A DNA stretch of 64,000 bases, taken from positions 43,930-107,929 of the forward strand of contig CALJPQ010000006.1 in the NCBI GenBank assembly GCA_937980645.1, given 5' to 3'. The translations under genes and the position numbers were made by a program. The stretch comes from an uncultured Saprospiraceae bacterium (GTDB lineage Bacteria > Bacteroidota > Bacteroidia > Chitinophagales > Saprospiraceae). This document shows, piece by piece, positions 55,166 through 62,021 of the stretch. Numbering within the stretch: position 1 is the first letter of the stretch; each line of letters starts with the position of its first letter. The notes below the pieces were generated by a model. The model searched no databases, was not told the DNA's origin, and was given only the letters and a program-made list of their open reading frames with translations.

Positions 55166-55999
55166 TTAATCTATGAAAAAATTTCCGGGATAGCGTGGTA
55201 TGGCACCGGCCTCGTGGGCCATGCGGAACATTTGGGTAATGGCCTGGCGTCCGGCCGGGCCAAGTGTTCGGGAAAAGTCGTTGACGTACAGGCGGATATG
55301 AGCGCGCATGACTTCGTCTTCCATAGCCTGAGCGTGCTGGCGGACGTAGGGCATGGGTGCTTCGGGGTGTGCTAAGGCGTACTCCACGCTACGGCGCAGG
55401 GTGCGGTTGATGCGTTGCTGCACGTCGGAGGGCAGGTCGCGGCGTACGGCGATGCCGCCCAGGGGTATGGGCAGGCCGGTTTGGCGTTCCCACCAGGCGC
55501 CGAGGTCGGTCAGGCAGGTCAGGCCCTTTTGCGCGTAGGTGAAGCGATTTTCGTGGATAATCAGGCCTGCGGCTACGTCGCCGCGCAGCACGGCGTCTTC
55601 GATGTCGGAGAAGAGCATTTCCACTTTGTTTTGGGCGTGGGGGTAAGCCATGCTGAGCAAAAAATTGGCTGTGGTTAGCCGGCCAGGTATGGCGATGGGG
55701 CCAGTGTTAATTTCCGCTTCGCTCAGTGTGTTGCGGGCAATGAGTAAGGGGCCGCAGCCAAAGCCCAGTGCACTGCCGGCGTCTAAAAGCCGGTACTGGT
55801 GCGTTAAGTGGGCAAAGGCGTGATAGCTCAGCTTAGTTACTTGTAGTTCGCCGGCGAAGGCGTGCCGATTGAGGGCCTCAACATCTTCGAGGATTGGCTC
55901 AAAGTGCAGACCTTCGGTGTCTATTTTGCCGTGCACCATGGCGTCGAAGATAAAGGTGTCGTTTGGGCAGGGCGAATAGCCCACAGTTATGGAAGACAT
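55166..55999 (-). CDS. mqnD: 1,4-dihydroxy-6-naphthoate synthase (futalosine menaquinone pathway)
   Basis: MqnD cleaves cyclic dehypoxanthinyl futalosine to 1,4-dihydroxy-6-naphthoate, a late step of the futalosine route to menaquinone. The 277 residues open with ITVGYSPCPNDTFIFDAMVH and continue with LEDVEALNRHAFAGELQVTK, SYHAFAHL, LLDAGSALGFGCGPLLIAR, FSDIEDAVLRGDVAAGLIIHE-RFTY and LPIPLGGIAVRRDL, as in the periplasmic-binding-like MqnA/MqnD family. ATG 55999 was chosen; 56005 is also possible. Either way the 5' end overlaps the divergent pseudouridine synthase gene by 11-17 bases. Confidence 0.94.
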   Translation of the reverse strand: MSSITVGYSPCPNDTFIFDAMVHGKIDTEGLHFEPILEDVEALNRHAFAGELQVTKLSYHAFAHLTHQYRLLDAGSALGFGCGPLLIARNTLSEAEINTGPIAIPGRLTTANFLLSMAYPHAQNKVEMLFSDIEDAVLRGDVAAGLIIHENRFTYAQKGLTCLTDLGAWWERQTGLPIPLGGIAVRRDLPSDVQQRINRTLRRSVEYALAHPEAPMPYVRQHAQAMEDEVMRAHIRLYVNDFSRTLGPAGRQAITQMFRMAHEAGAIPRYPGNFFID

Positions 56000-56669
56000 T
56001 GTCATTTACGAGGATAATCACTTGCTGGCGCTCAACAAGCCGGCGGGTTGGCTGGTTCAGGGCGATCGCACCGGCGACGCCACGCTCACCGATTGGGGCA
56101 AAGCTTATTTGCGGGAGAAATACGCCAAACCCGGAGCGGTTTTCTTGCATCCCGCCCACCGTTTGGACCGACCGGTCAGCGGCTTGACGCTTTTTGCGCG
56201 CACCGATAAGGCGCTGAGCCGCCTGACCACAGCCTTTCGCGAGCGGCGTGTGGCGAAGGCATATCTGGCTTTAGTGCTGGCCATGCCGCCGGCAGCGGAG
56301 GGTGAATTGCGCCACTGGCTTTTCAAAGACGAGGCTCACAACCGCGTCCATGTCGTTGGCGCTGGCAAGCGGGGGGCGCAGGCGGCCGTGCTGCATTATC
56401 ACTGGAGGGGCCAGTTGGGGGAGGTGCACGTGTTGGAAGTGCGTCCCTACACTGGTCGCCCGCATCAAATTCGCGCGCAATTGGCCGCGATAGGGTGTCC
56501 TATTTGGGGCGATCTTAAGTACGGCGCGCCGACGGCATTGCCCGATGGGGCTATTGCACTGCACAGCTGGCTGCTGCAATTAGAACATCCGGTGCGCCGC
56601 GAGCCGCTGCGGTTGGAAGCGCCTTTGCCCAAAGTAGAGTACTGGGAAAGCGTAGCCGGATGCCTTTAG
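55989..56669 (+). CDS. RluA-family RNA pseudouridine synthase
   Basis: This 226-residue enzyme isomerises uridine to pseudouridine in rRNA or tRNA. Motifs are IVIYEDNHLLALNKPAGWLV, HPAHRLDRPVSGLTLFAR with the catalytic aspartate, FRERRVAKAYLALV and VRPYTGRPHQIRAQLAAIGCPIWGDLKYG. It lacks an S4 domain and is short, like RluA/TruC-type enzymes, so the target is not determined. It overlaps mqnD at the 5' end (divergent) and prfA by 4 bases at the 3' end (convergent). Confidence 0.93.
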   Translation: MEDIVIYEDNHLLALNKPAGWLVQGDRTGDATLTDWGKAYLREKYAKPGAVFLHPAHRLDRPVSGLTLFARTDKALSRLTTAFRERRVAKAYLALVLAMPPAAEGELRHWLFKDEAHNRVHVVGAGKRGAQAAVLHYHWRGQLGEVHVLEVRPYTGRPHQIRAQLAAIGCPIWGDLKYGAPTALPDGAIALHSWLLQLEHPVRREPLRLEAPLPKVEYWESVAGCL

Positions 56670-57742
56670 GCCGTTTCTGCCTGCAATTTGGCGGCATTAT
56701 CGGCCACGGTGAGCGCTTCGATGAGTTCGTCCAGCTCACCCTCGATGATCTTATCTAAGTTGAAATTTTTCTGGTCGCCCTCTAATCGGTGGTCGGTTAC
56801 GCGGTTTTGGGGCCAGTTGTAGGTGCGGATTTTTTCCGAGCGGTCGCCCGAGCCGACGAGGCTGCGGCGCTGCGAGGCTAAGGCCGATTGCTGCTGTTGC
56901 ACCTGCATTTCGCGCAGTTGTTGCAGCAGGCGGCCCAACGCGATTTCGCTGTTCTTGTGTTGAGAGCGGCTCTCAGTACTTTCGGCCACGAGGCCGGTGG
57001 GCAGGTGGGTGTATCGCACGCCCGACTCAGTGCGGTTGACGTGCTGACCACCAGCGCCGCTGGAGCGAAACACGTCGCGGCGCAGGTCTTCCTTGCGGAT
57101 GTTGACCTCTTCGGGCTCCAGTATGGGCAGCACGGCCACAGAGGCCGCCGAGGTGTGTACGCGCCCTTTGGCTTCGGTTTCGGGCACACGCTGCACGCGG
57201 TGGACGCCGGACTCAAACTTGAGCTTGCTGTACACGTTTTCGCCCCGAACCTCTAAGACGATTTTAGAGAAGCCACCCACGGTGCCCGGGCTTTCGTCCA
57301 CCACCTCGACTTCCCAGCCCTGCCGCTGAAAGTAGCGCATGTACATGCGGTACAGGTCGCCGGCAAAGAGGGCCGCCTCGTCGCCACCGGTGCCGGAGCG
57401 GATTTCAAAGATGACGTCTTTTTCGTCTTCGGGGTCGCGCGGGACGAGGAGTTCTTTGATTTCGGCTTCCAGGGCCTCGATTTGTCCCTCCAGTGCTTCG
57501 ATTTCTTCGCGGGCCATCTGGCGCAGTTCAGGGTCGCTTTCCGCGGTCAGCATCTGACGTGCACTATCGAGTTGGGCCTGTGCTCTATCGTAACGCTCGA
57601 AGGCGGCCACGATGGGCTGCAATTTTTTGTACTCTTTATTGATTTTTCGGGAACGGTCGGCATCGGCCGCCACGCTGGGGTCAGCCAATTGTTCTTCCAG
57701 GTGCAGGTATTTGTCGCGTATTGCTTCGAGTTTGTCTCGCAT
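56666..57742 (-). CDS. prfA: Peptide chain release factor 1
   Basis: RF1 releases the peptide at UAA and UAG codons. At 358 residues it has normal length. The N-terminal helical domain is followed by EIRSGTGGDEAALFAGDLYRMY, the stop-codon-recognition region with VQRVPETEAKGRVHTSAASV (the sequence around the PVT-equivalent), then DVFRSSGAGGQHVNRTESGVRY with the GGQ motif (glutamine methylated in other bacteria), STESRSQHKNSEIALGRL and RTYNWPQNRVTDHR. The prfA promoter box is at 57769. Confidence 0.96.
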   Translation of the reverse strand: MRDKLEAIRDKYLHLEEQLADPSVAADADRSRKINKEYKKLQPIVAAFERYDRAQAQLDSARQMLTAESDPELRQMAREEIEALEGQIEALEAEIKELLVPRDPEDEKDVIFEIRSGTGGDEAALFAGDLYRMYMRYFQRQGWEVEVVDESPGTVGGFSKIVLEVRGENVYSKLKFESGVHRVQRVPETEAKGRVHTSAASVAVLPILEPEEVNIRKEDLRRDVFRSSGAGGQHVNRTESGVRYTHLPTGLVAESTESRSQHKNSEIALGRLLQQLREMQVQQQQSALASQRRSLVGSGDRSEKIRTYNWPQNRVTDHRLEGDQKNFNLDKIIEGELDELIEALTVADNAAKLQAETA

Positions 57743-57768
57743 AAAGCCGGAATACTGGAAATGGGCGG

Positions 57769-57776
57769 CAAAGATA
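57769..57776 (-). promoter_or_regulatory. Putative -7 promoter element of prfA
   Basis: The minus strand reads TATCTTTG (TAnnTTTG), 26 bases before the prfA ATG and divergent from the box at 57838. Confidence 0.5.
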
Positions 57777-57837
57777 GGCAGCCGCTGGCAGGGTTTTTTA
57801 ACACGCCTTCACTGGCGGCCTAATAGCGGCATTGAGG

Positions 57838-57845
57838 TACCTTTG
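57838..57845 (+). promoter_or_regulatory. Putative -7 promoter element of the two-component operon
   Basis: TACCTTTG, exact TAnnTTTG match, 44 bases before the GTG start at 57890. Confidence 0.5.
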
Positions 57846-57889
57846 CTGAACGTTTTGGCTGACGTTTCATCCAAAAAAGGGGGGCAATC

Positions 57890-58534
57890 GTGATACGTAT
57901 TTTTATTGCTGACGACCACGCCATGTTTGCCGAAGGGCTGGAAAGCCTGCTGGGTGCTGAGCCGGATTTTGAAGTGTGCGGCTATGCACGCAACGGCGAG
58001 GAGGCGCTTCAGCGCGTGCCCGAAGCAATGCCCGATGTGCTGCTGCTCGACATTAACATGCCTGACCGCTCCGGCTTAGACGTGTGCAAGCAGTTGCGCG
58101 AGCAATGCCCATCGGTGAAGGTACTGGTGCTTTCGATGCACAACGACGAAAGTTACATCAGCGCTATGCTCGGGCACGGTGCCCAGGGCTACGTGCTGAA
58201 AAACACCGGGCGAGTGGAGTTGTGCCATGCCATCCGGACGCTGGCTGAAGGCAAGACGTACTTCTCCAAAGAGGTTACGGACACCATGATGCAAAGCCTC
58301 ATGCGCGATCGCAAAAGCGGCACGCCCAAGGAACCACCCAAAATCAGCCGCCGCGAACGAGAAGTGCTGCAGCTCATCGTGGACGAACGCACTACGCAGG
58401 AAATTGCGGCACAATTATTTCTATCTGAGAAAACTGTAGAGAGCCACCGCGCAGCCCTGCTGGCCAAACTGGGCGCTCGAAACACCGCCGGCTTAGTAAA
58501 GGCGGCTATTTTCTGGAAACTACTGGACGACTGA
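57890..58534 (+). CDS. LuxR/NarL-type response regulator
   Basis: This 214-residue regulator has a receiver domain (IRIFIADDHAMFAEGLESLL, phosphoacceptor Asp in DVLLLDINMPDRSGLDVC, VLVLSMHNDESYISAML with the Thr/Ser switch, and the Lys in GYVLKNTGR) and a LuxR-type HTH at 145-210 (ISRREREVLQLIVDERTTQE, LFLSEKTVESHRAALLAKL). Start is GTG at 57890. The partner histidine kinase follows 9 bases later, so they form an operon. The target genes are not shown. Confidence 0.93.
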   Translation: MIRIFIADDHAMFAEGLESLLGAEPDFEVCGYARNGEEALQRVPEAMPDVLLLDINMPDRSGLDVCKQLREQCPSVKVLVLSMHNDESYISAMLGHGAQGYVLKNTGRVELCHAIRTLAEGKTYFSKEVTDTMMQSLMRDRKSGTPKEPPKISRREREVLQLIVDERTTQEIAAQLFLSEKTVESHRAALLAKLGARNTAGLVKAAIFWKLLDD

Positions 58535-58543
58535 GCCATCCAA

Positions 58544-60388
58544 ATGGCTGAAAAACACCAACCTCTACACGCAAAATTTCTGACCACCCTCGCCACAAGC
58601 CTGCGCAGCTGGATGGTCTTCGCTGGTCTGCTCATGGTCGGCCTGTGTTGGCTGACGCCGCTGACGGCCCAGGAGGATGATCTGTTTGAAAAGCCGATGA
58701 CGTTCGAGGAAATCCAGGCCGTGCTCAGCGGAGGCATTCGAGAACGCGACCTAAAGAAGCAGGGCATGGGCTGGTATAAATGGGCACTTTATCGCGAGCA
58801 AGAGGCTCTCAACCGTGACTCGGCGTTTCAGTACCTGGCGCGAAGCGTAGAGCTTTTTCAGAAAGCAGGCGACTCTTTAGCCTACCACCGTGCCCGCGCC
58901 GAGCTGGCTACGCGGCTGCCCGAACGCGGTATGGCCGACGAAGCTATTGCCATGCAGCAAGAAGCGCTGCAATACTTTAAAAGAACCGGCAACAAACGTT
59001 CGGAAGCCTTCCTGTTGGCCCAAATGGCCCGCGTGCAGCAGATGCGCGGCGACTCCGCTCAAGCCAATACGTTGCGGCGCACGTTCCGCGAACGCGGTCT
59101 AGCTTTAAGCGATACCCTCCTATTGATCACTGCCTTCCTGCAAGAGGCCGACTATCTGGCCGATGCCCAAAAATACCAGGAGGCCCTGCCACTGACCTTT
59201 CGCGCACGCGACCTGGCTCAGCAAAGCAACCGCCACAACTACGCCCTCGAAACGGAATATCGAATCGGATACTTTAACTTTCTGGCTAAGGACTACCTCA
59301 TGGCGCTGCGCGCCTTCAAACGCGCCGAACAGGCCAGCCGCCAGGTGGATTATGAACTGCGACGCGAACTATATCGCTATCTGTCTGCCACTTACTTAGC
59401 CCTGGACAGCCTGAACCTGTCCCTTCAGTACGCCCAGCGACATATCCGCCTGACCGATACCCTCCTGCATCGCGACCGCATCGCTACCTCGCAACGCTTA
59501 GCCGCCCAATACGGCACGCGCGAAAAGACCCAAGAGGTAGAACGATTAAATCGCGATATCAAGAGTATCGAAGACTCCAAACGCCAACAGCGAAACTTTC
59601 TCATTGCCATCTCCCTCTTCTTCGTCGCTACCCTCATCGCCGGGTTCTTTATGGCGCGCGACTACCGGCATCGCCTCCAAACCAGCCGCGTCATTGCCGA
59701 ACAGCGCGAAAAAATCAACCAGCAAACCATCCGACAACTCGAAGATGCCCTGCGCATCGAGTCCATGCAAAGCATGCTCGAAGGTCAGGAAAGCGAACGA
59801 AAACGCATTGCCCACGACCTGCACGACAGCGTCGGAGGCATGCTGGCCGCCATACGCATGCGACTGGAAGGCCTCCTCAGCCAGGCGCCAGAATTGGCTA
59901 AAAACGAAGATTTTGCCAAAATCAAAGAACTCCTCAATGACACCATCGCTGAGACGCGTCAGATTGCTCACAATCTGCAGCCTACCTCTCTGAGCCGTTT
60001 TGGATTGGTGAAAGCCCTGCAAGACCTGGTTATCCGCTTCCGAACCCCCGGCGGCCCGACCATTGACTTTCAGCACTTCGGCGACTTCGGCGACCTGGAC
60101 CACACCGTGGCCCTCAACTGCTACCGCATCATCCAGGAACTCCTCCAAAACAGCATTAAACACGCACAGGCTACCGAAATCCTCGTGCAACTCACCCGAA
60201 ACGGCAACGATATCGCCATCCTGGTAGAAGACAATGGCGTCGGCTTCGATCCGGCTAACATCACCAAAGGCATGGGCACCGACAACCTGCGCCAGCGCGT
60301 CCATTTCATCCACGGCGAAATGAGCGTCCAAACCGCCCAGGGCCAGGGCGTGAGCACCCTGATTACGGTACCCGTGAAAGCCCGATAG
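58544..60388 (+). CDS. HisKA_3-type sensor histidine kinase with TPR sensor region
   Basis: This 614-residue kinase starts at ATG 58544 and pairs with the response regulator. It has a signal/membrane segment (WMVFAGLLMVGLCWLTPLTA), a periplasmic region of TPR-like repeats (ALNRDSAFQYLARSVELFQK, AIAMQQEALQYFKRTGNKRS, ALPLTFRARDLAQQSNRHNY), a transmembrane helix (NFLIAISLFFVATLIAGFFM), a coiled coil, then the HisKA_3 phosphoacceptor (SERKRIAHDLHDSVGGMLAA) and an ATPase domain with YRIIQELLQNSIKHAQATEI, VEDNGVGFDPANITKGMG and QGVSTLITVP. TPR-sensor kinases of this type are common in Bacteroidota. The signal is unknown. Confidence 0.92.
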   Translation: MAEKHQPLHAKFLTTLATSLRSWMVFAGLLMVGLCWLTPLTAQEDDLFEKPMTFEEIQAVLSGGIRERDLKKQGMGWYKWALYREQEALNRDSAFQYLARSVELFQKAGDSLAYHRARAELATRLPERGMADEAIAMQQEALQYFKRTGNKRSEAFLLAQMARVQQMRGDSAQANTLRRTFRERGLALSDTLLLITAFLQEADYLADAQKYQEALPLTFRARDLAQQSNRHNYALETEYRIGYFNFLAKDYLMALRAFKRAEQASRQVDYELRRELYRYLSATYLALDSLNLSLQYAQRHIRLTDTLLHRDRIATSQRLAAQYGTREKTQEVERLNRDIKSIEDSKRQQRNFLIAISLFFVATLIAGFFMARDYRHRLQTSRVIAEQREKINQQTIRQLEDALRIESMQSMLEGQESERKRIAHDLHDSVGGMLAAIRMRLEGLLSQAPELAKNEDFAKIKELLNDTIAETRQIAHNLQPTSLSRFGLVKALQDLVIRFRTPGGPTIDFQHFGDFGDLDHTVALNCYRIIQELLQNSIKHAQATEILVQLTRNGNDIAILVEDNGVGFDPANITKGMGTDNLRQRVHFIHGEMSVQTAQGQGVSTLITVPVKAR

Positions 60389-60393
60389 CCCGC

Positions 60394-60413
60394 TCAGGGT
60401 TTTCCCTGATTTT
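60394..60413 (+). terminator. Weak terminator after the sensor kinase
   Basis: TCAGGG pairs with CCCTGA (6 bp, loop TTTT) followed by TTTT. Confidence 0.5.
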
Positions 60414-60788
60414 AAAATCGCGTGTTTGTACGGATAGCCAGACGCGCCCATGCTCGCACTTTTGTATCGGGCATCACAAAGACCGCATTACATCTTACTG
60501 CCTCGCCCCCCACTTTTTAAAAAGCCCTTCACACACGTAAAAGCCCTACGAACACCACGAAAACTACTTTTTCAGGCAACATTAAGTCGCAGCGTTCGCT
60601 TTTTCGTATCGTTCTCGAGCAGCAGCTTTTCTTAACGGGACGATGCAGGCAAACAAACGTTAGTCAGATCAAAACGCCCGGTATTCAAAGGAATGCCGGG
60701 CGTTAAAATTTTTAGGCAAGCCTAAACCATCTCGGCCTGCGGGTGTTTCTGAAGGCATCACAAGTTTACGAAAAAACCTGTTTCCTCT
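60414..60788. other. Gene-free stretch upstream of sodA
   Basis: The 400 bases 60389-60788 show no supported gene; a 61-codon frame at 60450 is not protein-like. The hairpin at 60673-60704 lies 85 bases before the sodA ATG, and AGGCAAGCCTAAA follows it. Confidence 0.35.
60673..60704 (+). terminator. Strong hairpin in the sodA upstream region
   Basis: AACGCCCGGTATTC pairs with GAATGCCGGGCGTT (14 bp, one G-T, loop AAAG), followed by AAAATTTTTA. It may end an upstream transcript or lie in the sodA leader as an attenuator. Confidence 0.7.
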
Positions 60789-61400
60789 ATGGCTTTCACA
60801 CTTCCCGACCTGCCCTATCCTCACAATGCTCTGGAACCGCACATAGATGCGCGTACCATGGAAATCCACCACGGCAAGCACCATGCCGCTTACGTGAACA
60901 ACCTCAACGCCGCTATTCAAGGCACGGAGCACGAAAGCAAATCCTTAGAAGAGTTGCTGGCCAACGTGTCCAAACTCTCTCCAGCCGTGCGCAACAATGG
61001 CGGCGGCCACTGGAATCACACGTTCTTCTGGAACATCATGTCGCCCAACGGTGGCGGTCAGCCCTCAGGCGAACTGGCATCGGCCATCGAAAAGGCTTTT
61101 GGCTCTTTTGACGAATTCAAGAAACAATTCGCAGCCGCCGCCATCGGCCGCTTCGGCTCCGGCTGGGCCTGGCTGTGCGTGGGTGCCGATGGCAACCTGT
61201 TCATTACCAGCACTCCCAACCAGGATAACCCCCTCATGGATGTGGCCGAAAAGCCCGGAAAACCTATCCTTGGCCTCGACGTGTGGGAGCACGCCTATTA
61301 CCTACACTACCAAAACCGCCGTCCCGACTATGTAGAAGCTTGGTGGAATGTCGTCAGCTGGGATGCTGTCGCTCAGCACTATGCGGCTGTGCGCTCATAA
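60789..61400 (+). CDS. sodA: Superoxide dismutase, Mn-type
   Basis: SodA dismutes superoxide to oxygen and hydrogen peroxide. The 203 residues match Fe/Mn superoxide dismutases: [38 protein letters not shown] with a metal His, [20 protein letters not shown] (second His), [18 protein letters not shown], and [20 protein letters not shown] with the Asp and His ligands, then [11 protein letters not shown]. The QDNPLM segment and GGGHWNH are typical of the Mn type. No signal peptide is present, so it is cytoplasmic. It ends at a strong terminator. Confidence 0.95.
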   Translation: MAFTLPDLPYPHNALEPHIDARTMEIHHGKHHAAYVNNLNAAIQGTEHESKSLEELLANVSKLSPAVRNNGGGHWNHTFFWNIMSPNGGGQPSGELASAIEKAFGSFDEFKKQFAAAAIGRFGSGWAWLCVGADGNLFITSTPNQDNPLMDVAEKPGKPILGLDVWEHAYYLHYQNRRPDYVEAWWNVVSWDAVAQHYAAVRS

Positions 61401-61431
61401 AAGCTTAGGCCGCTCGTTTTACCTTTCAAAA

Positions 61432-61465
61432 GCAGGCTCTCCTCCTCCTGGGGTGGGGAGCCTGC
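61432..61465 (+). terminator. Terminator after sodA
   Basis: GCAGGCTCTCC pairs with GGGGAGCCTGC (one G-T), followed by CTTTTTTAA. The gap 61401-61687 otherwise holds only the promoter box at 61648. Confidence 0.85.
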
Positions 61466-61647
61466 CTTTTTTAACCCAACTTCTGGAAGGTTCATGGCCT
61501 CTCACCTTCCTCCTTTTCCCTCGGCACAAGGCTCCCGCTGGCTAAAGATCGGGTGAAGCGGCCCCCGAAAGCCCTTCGCCCCCGTCTTACCCCGATTGCA
61601 AGCACAACGAAATAAAAAAAGCACACCTCGAAAGACGCATTCTTGTT

Positions 61648-61655
61648 TACCTTTG
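61648..61655 (+). promoter_or_regulatory. Putative -7 promoter element of the Trypco1-protease/STAND operon
   Basis: TACCTTTG, an exact TAnnTTTG match, 32 bases before the ATG at 61688. Confidence 0.5.
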
Positions 61656-61687
61656 GCTCTTATTTACTGCTTAAACCATCGGAGCCT

Positions 61688-62020
61688 ATGGAAAACTCCA
61701 CCACTTCTGCTGAGGTCAAACTCTCCGACGGTACCGTCATCCTGATGGAAGTCGCCGCCGACCCTAACTACGACGGTCCTGTTGGTGTGCGGAGCATGCA
61801 ACTGGGCGCGCAGCAGGCGCTGAAGGCGGTGTCGAGCTTGGCCGCCGACATCAAGGCCGCCATCCAGAGCGCCAAGCCCGACAAGGTTACCGCTGAATTT
61901 TCCATTGAACTGGAAAAAAAAGGCGGCGACGTGTTCTCCAAAATCTGCAACGTCGCCGGAAAGGGAAGCATCAAATTTTCGTTGACTTGGGAATTTGACC
62001 ACAAAAACGACAACCACTAA
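61688..62020 (+). CDS. Trypsin-co-occurring domain (Trypco1-like) protein
   Basis: This 110-residue protein begins at ATG 61688 (MENSTTSAEVKLSDGTVILM). The body follows the Trypco1 (CU044_2847-type) pattern as I recall it: SDGTVILMEVA, GPVGVR, a central helix (QQALKAVSSLAADIKAAIQS), PDKVTAEFSIELEKKGGDVF and GSIKFSLTWEF at the end. The domain is known from genes next to trypsin-like proteases in predicted NTP-dependent conflict systems, and here the next gene encodes exactly such a protease fused to a STAND module, 1 base after this stop. I infer it is a partner, substrate or adaptor of that protease. No catalytic residues are evident. The frame is also open from 61643 without support. Confidence 0.72.
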   Translation: MENSTTSAEVKLSDGTVILMEVAADPNYDGPVGVRSMQLGAQQALKAVSSLAADIKAAIQSAKPDKVTAEFSIELEKKGGDVFSKICNVAGKGSIKFSLTWEFDHKNDNH

Positions 62021-62021
62021 A

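Noticed and set aside
60450..60635. 61-codon open frame upstream of sodA
   Set aside because: The product is a basic, low-complexity string with no features of a real protein and no promoter box.
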